The position numbers and the translations under genes are program-made. From contig JAEUQO010000277.1 in NCBI GenBank assembly GCA_016789605.1, forward strand, positions 1 through 63,153: a DNA stretch of 63,153 bases, read 5' to 3'. The notes beneath the pieces were generated by a model. That model was not told the DNA's origin. It saw nothing but the letters and a program-made list of their open reading frames with translations, and did no database searches. The DNA is from Acidobacteriota bacterium. Lineage in GTDB: Bacteria; Acidobacteriota; Blastocatellia; RBC074. Shown one piece after another: positions 9,611 to 19,220 of this stretch; the first letter of the stretch is position 1; the number at the start of each line of letters is the position of its first letter.

Positions 9611-10783
9611 TTATTTAGCGTATGCCGCCAACAAACCATCAGGCCGGATCAGGTCTTTCAGCAAAGCATACGGCACCAGCACTTCTTGCGGCCCAGCGGC
9701 ATAAGCAGCCACCTGATACGCGTCAAACGTGATGCGCAATCCCTGTGGGGTAATATTCCAACTGGCGTAATTTTCCGCCTTGGCCCCTGCCCCGCCGCGA
9801 ATCCATTCATCGTCGCTGACCTTCAGCTTTTTCACTTCGCTGATGCAGAACTCCGAAATGACTTTCAGGTAATTCGCGCCTGGTTTGAACAGCTCACCGA
9901 GCCGCACCAACTGGCCGCGCTTCAGGTCATAAGTGAACGCGCGCGTTTCGGTATTGCCGTGCGCTCCGCCCGTGAAGGAGTAAAAGCTAAACAGGCCGCT
10001 GACAAAATCACTGTTGGCGGCCGACACCGAATAACTCATGCTCAACGCTCTGGGCGGCGCATCAGCCGGCAGTTTCAGATCAGGATCGGCAGCCATTTCT
10101 TTGACTGTTTTCTTGAATTCGGCAACTTCTCTGGCAGTGAACGTTTTGACCGCCTGGTTGAATTTCTCGACGCGCGCGGTGTCTGCGCCGGACAGTTGCG
10201 GCAATTCGCTTTCGAGTTCGAAACTCAAACTCTTGTTCTCTTCTTTTTGCAGTTGCCGCCGCAACTTCAGCCCGCCGCCCAGATCAAAGCTGGCTTCCTG
10301 CGCCGAAAAGGGTAGCGTCTGTTTGTCTTTCGCGCGCGTCCAGTTGCCGCTAAAGCGAATCAACTGCTCGCCATCAATGACGACGCTGTCGAGCTTGCCG
10401 CGAAATTCGCCGGTCTTGGCGTCGGTTTGCGTTCCCGTGTCGTACGACGTTTCTTCCAAGGTCGCGTTGCCGTCGCGGTCAATTTTGCCGCTCAGGCTGA
10501 TGATGCGAATTGCCCCGGGACGCGTATAAAAATAATTGCCGAACAGTTGTTCGTCCTGCCGTTTCAACCACATCTGAAAGGCATATTTGCCATCAATCGT
10601 GCCGACGAGCGTGCGGTCGAAATTAGCAGGCGCCAGCGTCACCACCGGCGCAGGTGTCGCCGCTGGCGACACCGCCAGCAACGCTTGTGACTGATTCGCC
10701 GCCTGAGGCGCAGCCTTCTGACACCCCAGACAGCTCATCAGCAACAATGTGACGCAAAAATATGTTGTAACTCTATTTTGCAT
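9611..10783 (-). CDS. Lipoprotein with DUF3298-like (RsiV-type) C-terminal domain
   Basis: The 390-residue product begins with a lipoprotein-like signal (FCVTLLLMSCLGCQK; either the first or the second Cys could be lipidated). A Pro/Ala-rich linker follows, then a beta-rich region (about residues 50-170: GTIDGKYAFQMWLKRQ). The C-terminal half (about 190-385) has DUF4163/DUF3298 features, FSFYSFTGGAHGNTETRAF and a terminal FDAYQVAAYAAG segment. That domain is found in RsiV, which binds lysozyme, and in many envelope proteins. No sigma gene is adjacent, so an anti-sigma role is not supported. The product is probably a surface or periplasmic sensor-like protein of unknown ligand. Confidence 0.72.
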   Translation of the reverse strand: MQNRVTTYFCVTLLLMSCLGCQKAAPQAANQSQALLAVSPAATPAPVVTLAPANFDRTLVGTIDGKYAFQMWLKRQDEQLFGNYFYTRPGAIRIISLSGKIDRDGNATLEETSYDTGTQTDAKTGEFRGKLDSVVIDGEQLIRFSGNWTRAKDKQTLPFSAQEASFDLGGGLKLRRQLQKEENKSLSFELESELPQLSGADTARVEKFNQAVKTFTAREVAEFKKTVKEMAADPDLKLPADAPPRALSMSYSVSAANSDFVSGLFSFYSFTGGAHGNTETRAFTYDLKRGQLVRLGELFKPGANYLKVISEFCISEVKKLKVSDDEWIRGGAGAKAENYASWNITPQGLRITFDAYQVAAYAAGPQEVLVPYALLKDLIRPDGLLAAYAK

Positions 10784-10832
10784 GCTTAACTCATTTGGCC
10801 GACGACGATCACCGGCGAAATAACCGTTTTGA

Positions 10833-12380
10833 TTACATCACTGGTCCGATGCGCCAGGGAACGAATTCCTTGTGGCCCAGGATTTCGCTCTTTGTTCGTT
10901 CGCCCGAAGCAACGCGACGCAACAGCTCGAAAATTTGCTGGCCGACGCCGGGAATGGTGCCCGTGCCGTCCACAATCACGCCTGCGTTGACGTCAATGTT
11001 GTCTTCCATGGCGCGCGCAATGCGCGAATTGCTGGCGATTTTGACAACCGGCACAACCGGGAAGCCAATGCCCGAACCGCGCCCCGTGGTGAAGCAAATC
11101 AGATTCGCGCCGCCCGCAGAAATGCCGGTCAACGAAACCGGGTCATAGCCGGGCGTATTCATCAACACAAAACCTTGTTTGTTGATGCGTTCGGCGTAGG
11201 CAAAAACGCCGGTCAGCGCCGTGGTGCCGCCTTTGGCGACTGCGCCCAGGGATTTCTCGCACACGTTGGTGATGCCGCCCGCCTTGTTGCCCGGCGAAGG
11301 ATTGTCGTCCCAATTGCCGCCAAACCGGCGCAGGTATTGTTGATACCAGTCAATCACTTCAATGACTTTGCGTCCGGTCGCTTCGTCAACGGCGCGGCGC
11401 GTCAGCAAATGCTCCGCGCCCATGCATTCGGGAATTTCCGCCAGCACCGAAGTCCCGCCACAACGCACGATCAGATCACTGGCATAACCCAACGCCGGAT
11501 TGGCCGAAATGCCAGAAAAAGCGTCAGAGCCGCCGCAATTGGTACCAAGCAACAATTTGCTCATCGGTTGCGCCGTGCGCTTCATCTGCTGGCAATGTTT
11601 GATCAACTCGTGCACTTGTTCCACGCCGCGCGCCACGGTTTGCCGCGTGCCGCCGCTGGATTGCATTTCCAGCCCGACGATCATCTTGCCTTTGCGAAAG
11701 TGCCGCTGCCCCAATTGCGCCGTTTCGACGTATTTCGAAATCTGGTTCACTTCGCAACCCAGGCTGACCATCAACACCGCGCCGACGTTCGGATGAAAGA
11801 TCATGCCTGCGATGGTGCGTTCCAATTGCCAGGTGTCTTCGCCCTGCGAATGTCCGCAACCTTCCTGGTGCGGAATGGCAACCACGCCGTCTACGCCGTG
11901 TGTGTCAGGGCCGACATCGCGCAAGGCATATGCAATTTCCGTGGCCACGTGGCTGGAGCAATTCGATGTCGCAATAACAGCGATGTAATTGCGTGTGCCG
12001 ACGTCACCGTTTTCGCGCAAATAGCCCTGGAAAGTGCCCGCTTCTTCCGCCGAAAAATATTCCGTGACGGGCGTGCGCGTTGCGAACTCATAATTCTTGC
12101 CGCTGAAATCCGATTGCACATTGTGCGTGTGCACCCATTCGCCAGCCGCAATGTCGCGCGCCGCTTTGCCGATGATTTCGCCGTATTTGGAGATGGTTTC
12201 GCCCGCCGCGATGGGTTTTAGCGCCAGTTTCTGACCGGGCACGATGGTGTCGCTGGCTTTGATCTGTTGCCCGTTCACGGGAATTTCAACGCCTGCGGCA
12301 ACCGGCAACCGGGCCACGCCTACATTGTCTTTCGGGTTAAGTTGCAAAACAGAGCTAGCCGCGTCTTGGAGTTGGTTCAT
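10833..12380 (-). CDS. uxaA: UxaA family dehydratase (altronate/galactarate dehydratase type)
   Basis: The 515-residue product is full length for the family. It has an N-terminal SAF-like domain (about residues 12-100, ending GEWVHTHNV) and the large UxaA core ([20 protein letters not shown], then [12 protein letters not shown]). The core carries conserved cysteines likely to bind the catalytic Fe2+, followed by [20 protein letters not shown] and [10 protein letters not shown]. UxaA removes water from D-altronate to give 2-keto-3-deoxygluconate in hexuronate breakdown; relatives act on galactarate or other sugar acids. No uxaB/C, kdgK or transporter is nearby, so the substrate remains open. 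It may head a loose minus-strand transcript with the DUF3298 lipoprotein and GNAT genes (gaps of 49 and 15 bp). Confidence 0.88.
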   Translation of the reverse strand: MNQLQDAASSVLQLNPKDNVGVARLPVAAGVEIPVNGQQIKASDTIVPGQKLALKPIAAGETISKYGEIIGKAARDIAAGEWVHTHNVQSDFSGKNYEFATRTPVTEYFSAEEAGTFQGYLRENGDVGTRNYIAVIATSNCSSHVATEIAYALRDVGPDTHGVDGVVAIPHQEGCGHSQGEDTWQLERTIAGMIFHPNVGAVLMVSLGCEVNQISKYVETAQLGQRHFRKGKMIVGLEMQSSGGTRQTVARGVEQVHELIKHCQQMKRTAQPMSKLLLGTNCGGSDAFSGISANPALGYASDLIVRCGGTSVLAEIPECMGAEHLLTRRAVDEATGRKVIEVIDWYQQYLRRFGGNWDDNPSPGNKAGGITNVCEKSLGAVAKGGTTALTGVFAYAERINKQGFVLMNTPGYDPVSLTGISAGGANLICFTTGRGSGIGFPVVPVVKIASNSRIARAMEDNIDVNAGVIVDGTGTIPGVGQQIFELLRRVASGERTKSEILGHKEFVPWRIGPVM

Positions 12381-12704
12381 ATCAGTTCCTTACCTGTAGT
12401 GATGTGGAGTCATTTGCCAGCCTTTTCAGGGGCTTGAGAACTTCTATCACGGGCGCAGCAATGCCAGCAAGCAGCCCCATACGTCTCACCGGTTTCCCGC
12501 TTTCAGCCACCTGCGAAAATTCCCCTAGCAATCTTCCGCAACGCACGCGCTGAATGCGGAATATGGCACAGCGCGCGGCGTTTCCGCCGGAAAAACCCTG
12601 CGTTTCCCCCGTCTCTGACTTGGCATTGGAGTTGCCAGTCTGTAGGTGTTTTAGCAACTGTTTTCGGACGTATTTCAGACGCAAGCCAGCGCGAGGAACC
12701 TTTC
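12381..12704. other. Divergent intergenic region with no convincing gene
   Basis: About 320 bp separate the starts of uxaA (minus) and the cysteine-synthase-like gene (plus). A 100-codon frame covers it on the minus strand, but it has no recognisable domain, is compositionally irregular and lacks a good ribosome site, so I do not call it. The region should hold both promoters. I could not identify convincing -35/-10 pairs. Confidence 0.5.
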
Positions 12705-13862
12705 ATGGTCAAATTTTGCGACATCAACCGACAAAGCTATCCCGAACATGGCTATGCGCAACGCTTTCGCGGGTTGCGCAATATGATCGGCAACACGCCG
12801 CTGTTAGGCGTCCACTTTCGCTATCGCGGCGAACATCGCGTGCTCTATGCCAAAGCGGAAAATCTCAATCTGACCGGCAGCATCAAGGATCGCATGGCCT
12901 TTCACATCCTGAAATCTGCCTATCAGGAAGAGCGTTTGCGTCCGGGCGACAAAATCGTCGAGGCCACCAGCGGCAATACCGGCATTTCCTTTGCCGCACT
13001 GGGGCGCGCGCTCGGTCATTCGGTGGTGATTTTCATGCCGGATTGGATGAGCCAGGAACGCGTCAAACTGATCCAAAGCCTGGGCGCGATGATCATTCCC
13101 GTCAGCCACGAACAAGGCGGGTTTCGCGGCAGCATCCACCGCGCCGAGGAACTGGCCAAACACGAAACAAACGTGTTCCTGCCCTGCCAGTTTTCCAACG
13201 CGGCCAACGTCGAAGCGCACGAACAATCCACCGGGCCGGAAATCTGGTGGCAACTGGAACAGCACGGATTGACGCCGGATGCGTTTGTCGCAGGCGTCGG
13301 CACGGGCGGAACCATCATGGGCGTAGGCCGCTTTTTGCGCAGCAAACAACCACACGTGCGCATTCATCCGGTCGAGCCGGCTGAATCGCCAACGCTAAGC
13401 ACAGGGTATAAAGTCGGTCAGCATCGCATTCAGGGCATTTCGGATGAATTCATTCCGGCCATTGTCGAACTCAACCACCTCGACAGCATCATCAAAGTGC
13501 ATGACGGCGATGCCATTTTGATGGCGCAAAAGCTGGCGCAAAGTCTGGGGCTGGCGGTGGGCATTTCTGCGGGAGCCAATTTTCTCGCCGCGCTGCAAGT
13601 GCAAAACGAACTGGGCAGCGATGCCGTGGTCACGACCGTCTTTCCTGATGACAACAAAAAATACCTGAGCACCGATTTGCTGCGCGCGGAACCAATCAAG
13701 GACGGTTATCTGTCGCCGGAAATCACTTGCGACCATTACGAAGCCTTTAACCGCGTGTGTCAGGCCTGTTTTGCCACGGAAGAGCTGGTGCAGTTGCAAC
13801 CGGGCTTGCTGCCCGCTGGCCACACCGCGCACGTTTCAGGAGCACAATGGTCAAGCAAGTAA
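12705..13862 (+). CDS. PLP-dependent cysteine synthase / cystathionine beta-synthase family protein with Cys-containing tail
   Basis: The 385-residue enzyme of fold-type II PLP family has the Schiff-base lysine in [10 protein letters not shown] (near residue 65), the substrate loop [10 protein letters not shown] and the phosphate-binding [10 protein letters not shown]. The core ends near residue 330. About 50 extra residues follow with [15 protein letters not shown], three cysteines in a cluster not present in standard CysK, which could bind a metal or be redox active. The family makes cysteine or cystathionine from serine derivatives. The 3' end overlaps the next gene by 16 bp, so the two are translationally linked. 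The ribosome site GAGGAA precedes ATG 12705. The exact reaction is not resolved. Confidence 0.83.
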   Translation: MVKFCDINRQSYPEHGYAQRFRGLRNMIGNTPLLGVHFRYRGEHRVLYAKAENLNLTGSIKDRMAFHILKSAYQEERLRPGDKIVEATSGNTGISFAALGRALGHSVVIFMPDWMSQERVKLIQSLGAMIIPVSHEQGGFRGSIHRAEELAKHETNVFLPCQFSNAANVEAHEQSTGPEIWWQLEQHGLTPDAFVAGVGTGGTIMGVGRFLRSKQPHVRIHPVEPAESPTLSTGYKVGQHRIQGISDEFIPAIVELNHLDSIIKVHDGDAILMAQKLAQSLGLAVGISAGANFLAALQVQNELGSDAVVTTVFPDDNKKYLSTDLLRAEPIKDGYLSPEITCDHYEAFNRVCQACFATEELVQLQPGLLPAGHTAHVSGAQWSSK

Positions 13863-15022
13863 TCGTCCAGAATGAAGAAGGCATTTGTGTCGAGCGAGAG
13901 CTCGGCGTTCATCGGGGAACCAAACACGGCCCGCTTGTCATTGGCATCGGCGGCATTCACGGCAACGAACCTGCAGGCGTGGTGGCGTTACAGAACGTCT
14001 TGCGTCAATTGCGCCAAAGCCAGTTGCCGTTTCAAGGAAAGCTGGTAGCGCTGGCTGGCAATCTGCGCGCGTTGCGCGCCGGTTCTCGCTATCTGCATCA
14101 CGATTTGAACCGCCTGTGGTTGCCCGAACGCGTGCAGTTGTTAAAAGCCCAATCGCGCAACTTTGCCAGCACGGGCGAAGAGCAAGAGCAATACGAATTG
14201 CTGGCCGCCATCGAAAACACGCTCATCGGACACGTCGGCCCGGCCATCTTTCTCGATTTGCACACGACGTCTTCCGACGGAGCGCCCTTTGCGCTGATCA
14301 GCGATACGCTGACCAATCGGCGGCTGGCGTTGCAACTCGGCGTGCCGTTGATCCTCGGTTTGGAAGAAAACGTCGAAGGCACGATCCTGAATTACATCAA
14401 CGACCTCGGTTATGAAGCCATCGGCTTTGAAGCCGGTCAGCATCAAGCGCCGCAATCGGTCAAAAATCACGAAGCCGCCATCTGGCTGACACTCGTGGCC
14501 AGCGGTTGCCTGACGGCGCACGATATTCCCGCCGCGCAATATCAGGAACAGTTGCGCGCCGCGGCGCAAGGTTTGCCGTCGGTGCTGGAAGTACGGTATC
14601 GCCACGCCATTCAAGACACAGACCAATTCGTCATGCGCCCCGGATTCAGCAATTTTTCTTCCGTCGAACGAGGCCAACCGTTGGCGCTCGACCAGCAAGG
14701 CGCAATTTGCGCGCAAGAACGCAGTTTGCTGTTTATGCCCCTGTATCAAAAACAGGGCGAAGACGGATTCTTTCTGGTGCGCGAAGTCAAACCGTTTTGG
14801 TTGTCTGTATCAGCCTGGTTGCGGCACTGGCAGACCGACCGCATCTTGCACTGGTTGCCTGGCGTGCGACGTTTGTTTGGCAATCGCAACGCGCTGGTGA
14901 TTGACCGCCACATCGCGCGCTGGCTGGTGTTGCCCATCTGTCACTTGCTCGGTTTTCGCAAACACACACAAACTGACGGCATGCTGATTGTCAGCCGCCG
15001 TCGCCAATCGCGCAGTAACTAA
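13847..15022 (+). CDS. AstE/AspA-like zinc deacylase (succinylglutamate desuccinylase/aspartoacylase family)
   Basis: The 391-residue protein of the M14-related family has zinc motif GIHGNEPAG (His and Glu ligands), the DLNRLW segment, the third ligand in [11 protein letters not shown] and the catalytic Glu in GFEAGQH. These enzymes hydrolyse N-acyl amino acids such as N-succinylglutamate or N-acetylaspartate. The C-terminal third ([19 protein letters not shown]) is the usual beta domain, and a further tail of about 70 residues is basic and hydrophobic ([17 protein letters not shown]). ATG 13847 has CAGGAG upstream and lies inside the preceding gene with a 16-bp overlap. This tight coupling to a cysteine-synthase-like enzyme suggests a shared amino-acid pathway, but the substrate is unknown. 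Confidence 0.82.
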   Translation: MVKQVIVQNEEGICVERELGVHRGTKHGPLVIGIGGIHGNEPAGVVALQNVLRQLRQSQLPFQGKLVALAGNLRALRAGSRYLHHDLNRLWLPERVQLLKAQSRNFASTGEEQEQYELLAAIENTLIGHVGPAIFLDLHTTSSDGAPFALISDTLTNRRLALQLGVPLILGLEENVEGTILNYINDLGYEAIGFEAGQHQAPQSVKNHEAAIWLTLVASGCLTAHDIPAAQYQEQLRAAAQGLPSVLEVRYRHAIQDTDQFVMRPGFSNFSSVERGQPLALDQQGAICAQERSLLFMPLYQKQGEDGFFLVREVKPFWLSVSAWLRHWQTDRILHWLPGVRRLFGNRNALVIDRHIARWLVLPICHLLGFRKHTQTDGMLIVSRRRQSRSN

Positions 15023-15097
15023 ACTCCTATGTCGTTTGGAGTGAACACAATACCCTCTATTTATCGGCTTATCAGCCGACTCAGCCAGGAGGTTTGT

Positions 15098-15712
15098 ATG
15101 TTACAGAATTCTGTCGAGAACATCAGAGATGTCTCAGCCAATAATACGCGCCGCTTTTGGGAATTTTCGGCATATCAGAAAGACCATCTGCGCACGTTGA
15201 TCACGCTTACGTCCATCTTCTTGTGGATGACGACCTTTCTGGTTGGCGTTAGCGTTAGCGCCAACAAGTACATGGGGCTGCTCTCACAGGCAACCGGGCT
15301 TCGCTCTTTTTGGGGAGCAACAGTAATGCTGATTCTCTCCTGGACTTGGACCAACGTCGTGTTGCTGACAATTTTTGCCGGCGTGACGGGGGAAATCCTG
15401 CAATGGGGCGAAAAACACAAAAAAGACGTCCCCACACATCCCGCCTGCCCCAGTTACCGTAGCGCAGCAATCCGTGGGTTTCTCATTACGCTCCTGCTTC
15501 TTTCAGGAAATTTGGTTCTGTTAGGGGGAACTGGTCCCGATCCAACTCAATCGCCTAATTTGTGGCCGGTAAACCAGGCCTATTACATACGTATCGCAGC
15601 AACAGCCTCTCTTTTGAGTTTTCTCGTGAATCACAATCCTCGGATGATTTCGGCTTTGATCCGCAGAATCGAAGATTTGGCAGAGGAACATAACCACGGG
15701 AAAGGCAAGTAG
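15098..15712 (+). CDS. Small membrane protein of unknown function, four predicted helices
   Basis: The 204-residue product has about four hydrophobic helices: residues near 32-52 (LITLTSIFLWMTTFLVGVSV), 75-100 (ATVMLILSWTWTNVVLLTIF), 125-145 (FLITLLLLSGNLVLLGG) and 165-180 (IRIAATASLLSFLV). The N-terminus and C-terminus are charged and probably cytoplasmic. I recognise no family. ATG 15098 is chosen because it has a perfect AGGAGG five bases upstream; an in-frame start at 15029 has none. A small hairpin (TCGGCT/AGCCGA, 15064-15079) lies just before the ribosome site. The formate-THF ligase gene follows after 18 bp and may be co-transcribed. Confidence 0.7.
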   Translation: MLQNSVENIRDVSANNTRRFWEFSAYQKDHLRTLITLTSIFLWMTTFLVGVSVSANKYMGLLSQATGLRSFWGATVMLILSWTWTNVVLLTIFAGVTGEILQWGEKHKKDVPTHPACPSYRSAAIRGFLITLLLLSGNLVLLGGTGPDPTQSPNLWPVNQAYYIRIAATASLLSFLVNHNPRMISALIRRIEDLAEEHNHGKGK

Positions 15713-15730
15713 AGGCAAGGGAGTAATCTC

Positions 15731-17356
15731 GTGAACGCCATGCTTCCCATTCGTGAGATCGCCGATCAGTTGGCGATCCCGGACGATTATTTGGTCAATT
15801 ATGGGCAACACATCGCCAAAATCCGGCTGGAGCTGCTCGCGGATTGGCCGTCCACCAAACAAGGCAAACTCATCCTCGTCACCGCCGTGACGCCGACCAG
15901 CCACGGCGAAGGCAAAACCGTTGTGTCCATCGGGTTGGCACAAGCACTGTCGCGGCTGGGCAAACGCACGCTGGCGACCTTGCGCGAACCATCCCTGGGG
16001 CCGGTGTTCGGACTGAAAGGCGGCGCTACCGGCGGCGGACGCGCACAAGTCTTGCCCGCCGAACGCATCAATTTGCACTTCACCGGCGATTTTCACGCCA
16101 TCACCACGGCGCACAATTTGTTGGCGGCAGCGCTCGATTCGCACATTCATCACGGCAACGAATTGCGCTTTGACCTCAACAGCATTTCCTGGCCACGAGC
16201 GCTGGATATGAACGACCGCGCGTTGCGACACATCGTGGTCGGACTGGGCGGAAAACAAAATGGGTTGCCGCGCGAATCCGGCTTCGTCATTACAGCGGCT
16301 TCCGAAGTAATGGCGGTGATGGGGCTGGCACAATCGCGCGCCGATTTGCGCCGCCGCCTTGATGACATCATTTTGGGTTTCAATCAGGAAGGTCAGCCGA
16401 TCCACGCGCGCGATTTACAAATCACCGGCGCGCTGATGGTTGTGCTCGACGAAGCGATCATGCCCAATCTGGCGCAAACCACCGAACACACGCCTGTGCT
16501 TGTCCACACTGGCCCGTTCGCCAACATCGCGCACGGCACCAGCAGCGTGATTTCACAACGAATGGCGTTGCGGCTGGCGGATTACGTCGTCAACGAAGCC
16601 GGATTTGGCGCAGACCTCGGCGCGGAAAAATACCTGGATTTGGTCATGCCGAGTTCAGGGATCAAGCCTTCAGCAGCAGTGCTGATTGCCACCGCGCGCG
16701 CCTTGACCGCACACGGTTCGCCCACGGCAGAACACGATCTGGCCGCGCTCGAACGCGGTTTGAGCAATCTGGCCCGTCATCTGGAAAACCTGCGCAAATA
16801 CCGCTTGCCGGTGGTCGTCGCCATCAATCGTTTCAGCGACGACACCGCAGAAGAACTGGCGCTCATTCAGGAATTCTGTCGCAGCGCCAACGTCGCATGT
16901 GCGCTGACTGAGGTGTTCACACGAGGCGGCGCGGGCGCACTGGAACTGGCCGAAAAAGTCGCGGCCCTGGCGGATGCAAACGAAGACAATCCGGTCACGT
17001 CGCTGTATGAATCCGGGCTGGGATTGGAAGACAAAGTCCGTCGTGTGGCCCGCGAAATTTACGGCGCGGACGAGGTGTTTTTTGCGCCCGAAGCGCGCAA
17101 GAAGCTGAAGAAATTCACCGAACTGGGCTTTGGACACTTTCCGGTTTGTATCGCCAAAACCCCGGCGTCCTTTTCTGATAATCCGAAGTTGCTGGGCGCG
17201 CCGCGCGGTTGGACGATGACCGTCAACGAAGCCAATCTCTCGGCGGGTGCTGGATTTGTCGTCGTGGTGGCTGGTGCGATGATGTTGATGCCAGGGTTGC
17301 CGAAAAAACCGCAGGCGCTAAAGATGGATGTGACCGACAACGGATTGGTGATGTAA
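15731..17356 (+). CDS. fhs: Formate-tetrahydrofolate ligase
   Basis: The 541-residue protein is close to the usual 555 residues. It has the P-loop TPTSHGEGKTVVSIGLAQAL (near residue 60) and characteristic segments LREPSLGPVFGLKGGATGGG, INLHFTGDFHAIT, TGPFANIAHGTSS and GFGADLGAEKYLD. The enzyme makes 10-formyl-THF from formate, THF and ATP in cytosolic one-carbon metabolism. The start is a GTG at 15731 with AAGGGAG upstream; an ATG three codons later (15740) is equally possible. No folD or other folate gene is adjacent. It converges with the PepSY-like lipoprotein gene only 10 bp downstream, and I see no clear terminator in that gap. Confidence 0.93.
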   Translation: MNAMLPIREIADQLAIPDDYLVNYGQHIAKIRLELLADWPSTKQGKLILVTAVTPTSHGEGKTVVSIGLAQALSRLGKRTLATLREPSLGPVFGLKGGATGGGRAQVLPAERINLHFTGDFHAITTAHNLLAAALDSHIHHGNELRFDLNSISWPRALDMNDRALRHIVVGLGGKQNGLPRESGFVITAASEVMAVMGLAQSRADLRRRLDDIILGFNQEGQPIHARDLQITGALMVVLDEAIMPNLAQTTEHTPVLVHTGPFANIAHGTSSVISQRMALRLADYVVNEAGFGADLGAEKYLDLVMPSSGIKPSAAVLIATARALTAHGSPTAEHDLAALERGLSNLARHLENLRKYRLPVVVAINRFSDDTAEELALIQEFCRSANVACALTEVFTRGGAGALELAEKVAALADANEDNPVTSLYESGLGLEDKVRRVAREIYGADEVFFAPEARKKLKKFTELGFGHFPVCIAKTPASFSDNPKLLGAPRGWTMTVNEANLSAGAGFVVVVAGAMMLMPGLPKKPQALKMDVTDNGLVM

Positions 17357-17366
17357 CACGCGTCTA

Positions 17367-18200
17367 TTAGCTAGCGAAGTTTTGCCGCACGCCCAATTCC
17401 TGCCCGTTGATCGCGTCAACATAGACAGTCCAGGTCAGGCTGCGTCCGACTTCGACCGGATACGCCAGATGGATGGTCAGACGTTTGCCCTCAAGTTTCG
17501 GGTAAACGACCAAACTTCGCACCGTGATCTCGGTGGGGTCAGTAACTTTGTATTGCTGCGGCTGTCCGGCAATGGTCGTGTAGCTAAACTCTTTGCCGAC
17601 CAGCTTTTCGCGCAGGTCTTTGGCCGTGACGACGGGTGTGGTCGGCAATTCGACATTGGGAATCAACCGGCTGCTCCATTGCAACAAAATGCCGTCTTTG
17701 CCAAGCATCAACCGCAATTCGCCGTAGCCGTTTTCAATCGGAAAGGTATATCCCGCCTGACGATACACCACGCGATAGAGATTCCCTTCCTTGCTGAAAT
17801 TGACCAACGACAGGTTATTCAGATTCAGCGGGTTATCTTTGCCTTCACCGCCCAAAACGCCACCGGCGCGTCCCAGGAATCCGCGCAACACAGATTTGGC
17901 TTCGAGTTCGTCAAACGCGACACCACGCGCATTCAGATAAATGCGGCCCGCCAGTTCGAGCGGCAGCGCACGCGGTGTGTTGAGAATCGGTTCTAATTCG
18001 ATTTTGGTATCGGGCAGGCGAAATTCAGCGAGAAACGCCTGCCAGGCTTCCTGCGCAGCGTCGCGACGAGCGGGCGAATCTTCGATATAAGGCGGATAGT
18101 TTTGCGCCCGGCCCTGTGGCGTATTGATCGAAAGTTGTCCCGGCGCGGTGCACGACGCGCCAACCAAAGCGAAAGCAAACAACAACCAATTCCATCTCAT
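17367..18200 (-). CDS. Lipoprotein with PepSY/propeptide-like domains
   Basis: The 277-residue product has a lipobox (FALVGASC, Cys near residue 17). The body is beta-rich with two alpha-beta units. The segment YLNARGVAFDELEAKSVLRG and the region TTPVVTAKDLREKLVGKEFS resemble PepSY/FTP propeptide modules of secreted metalloproteases and regulators. The end, GRSLTWTVYVDAINGQELGV, is a typical PepSY closing hairpin (VDA..GQ). It is probably anchored in a membrane facing the periplasm. No protease gene is adjacent. The upstream DNA holds a tandem 57-bp duplication that may carry its promoter. The domain assignment is by pattern only. Confidence 0.62.
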   Translation of the reverse strand: MRWNWLLFAFALVGASCTAPGQLSINTPQGRAQNYPPYIEDSPARRDAAQEAWQAFLAEFRLPDTKIELEPILNTPRALPLELAGRIYLNARGVAFDELEAKSVLRGFLGRAGGVLGGEGKDNPLNLNNLSLVNFSKEGNLYRVVYRQAGYTFPIENGYGELRLMLGKDGILLQWSSRLIPNVELPTTPVVTAKDLREKLVGKEFSYTTIAGQPQQYKVTDPTEITVRSLVVYPKLEGKRLTIHLAYPVEVGRSLTWTVYVDAINGQELGVRQNFAS

Positions 18201-18232
18201 CGAAAGACTCCTGGAAATCTCGCGGCATTCAG

Positions 18233-18346
18233 ACCTGAATTAAAACGTCTGGAATCGCCATTTTGACTCTCTCTCGGCACAACTGGCAAACCTGAATTAA
18301 AACGTCTGGAATCGCCATATTGACTCTCTCTCGGCACAACTGGCAA
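18233..18346. repeat. Two tandem copies of a 57-bp unit
   Basis: Positions 18233-18289 and 18290-18346 are the same 57-bp unit differing at one base (CCATTTTG versus CCATATTG). It starts ACCTGAATTAAAACGTC and ends CACAACTGGCAA. It lies 33 bp before the PepSY-like lipoprotein start (minus strand). Read on the minus strand, each copy offers TTGCCA, a 17-nt gap and TCAATA or TCAAAA, so the promoter may be duplicated. A minus-strand frame through the repeat encodes a 19-residue repeat, but I regard it as non-coding. Confidence 0.85.
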
Positions 18347-18546
18347 GGCGGCGTTACACCTTTGGCGGCAATTGGTTTTGAGCTTCAACAGTCCCAACGT
18401 TTACACTACCCGCCTTCCGTCACGAATGAGGACTTGGGCGCGGGAAAAATTTCACCTGCCCGGTGAAACCTCTGCCCCGGCAATGACACTAACCAGGCGA
18501 ACAACGATTGCGACGATTGAATTGCTGACGGAAAGCGCTTTGAGTA

Positions 18547-19170
18547 ATGAGCAGTGTCATTGCAGCAACGAAACAGGAACCTGAGAGAGAAGCGAGGATG
18601 AGTTTCGCGGAGATAGCCCCAGGCGTGGTCACGCGGGCCAAAGCAGGCGACGAAGAAGCGTTTCACCTGATCTTCAATCGCTATGGTCGCCCCGTGCTCA
18701 GCTTTATCCACAACCATGTGCAAAACCGCGAACTGGCCGAAGAACTCGCGCAGGAAACCTTTGTGCGCGCATATCGCAATTTGCCTGCGCTGCGCGAAGA
18801 GCTGCGGCTTTCGACCTGGTTGTTTGGCATTGCGCGCAACGTTGTGCGCGAAGCTTCGCGGCAAACGCGGCGCGATGAACGAAAAGTTGGTTTGGATGAA
18901 CCAGTAAGTTTGGGCTTGGAGGCGCAAGGAATCTTGCCGGAAGGAGCGATGCTGGACCGCGAATTGACCGAAACCATTCAGAAGGCCTTGTTGTCGCTGG
19001 ATGAAGACAAGCGCATGGTCTTCAGCTTGAAGATTTTTCACGAAAAAAGCTACGAAGAGATCAGCGCGCTCACCGGGCATTCGATTGGCAAATTAAAAAC
19101 CGATCTGCATCGCGCGCGGCTGGAAATGCGCAAACGAATCGCGCCGTACCTGGCAGCACAAGAGTTTTAA
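18547..19170 (+). CDS. ECF RNA polymerase sigma factor
   Basis: The 207-residue protein has the two ECF domains. Region 2 covers about residues 30-100 ([50 protein letters not shown]). Region 4 covers about 145-200 ([20 protein letters not shown], then [20 protein letters not shown], the DNA-binding helix pair). The start at 18547 has GGAAAG upstream; a later ATG at 18598 with AGCGAGG directly before it is an alternative and would drop 17 unconserved residues. It is followed after 50 bp by a zinc-finger anti-sigma gene and then two DUF4097 genes, so the four probably form one operon, likely autoregulated. Confidence 0.9.
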   Translation: MSSVIAATKQEPEREARMSFAEIAPGVVTRAKAGDEEAFHLIFNRYGRPVLSFIHNHVQNRELAEELAQETFVRAYRNLPALREELRLSTWLFGIARNVVREASRQTRRDERKVGLDEPVSLGLEAQGILPEGAMLDRELTETIQKALLSLDEDKRMVFSLKIFHEKSYEEISALTGHSIGKLKTDLHRARLEMRKRIAPYLAAQEF

Positions 19171-19220
19171 CCCTGTACAAGATTTATCGGCAGTGATGGT
19201 TCAGGAAGTGAGTAGCGAAA

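Noticed and set aside
10872..12221. 449-codon plus-strand frame antisense to uxaA
   Set aside because: It is the shadow of the strongly supported UxaA coding sequence and has no domain.
12382..12684. 100-codon minus-strand frame
   Set aside because: It has no domain, signal or ribosome site and fills the divergent promoter region before uxaA.
18197..18397. 66-codon minus-strand frame containing a 19-residue repeat
   Set aside because: The repeat arises from the 57-bp duplication, which sits where a promoter is expected and lacks a domain or ribosome site.
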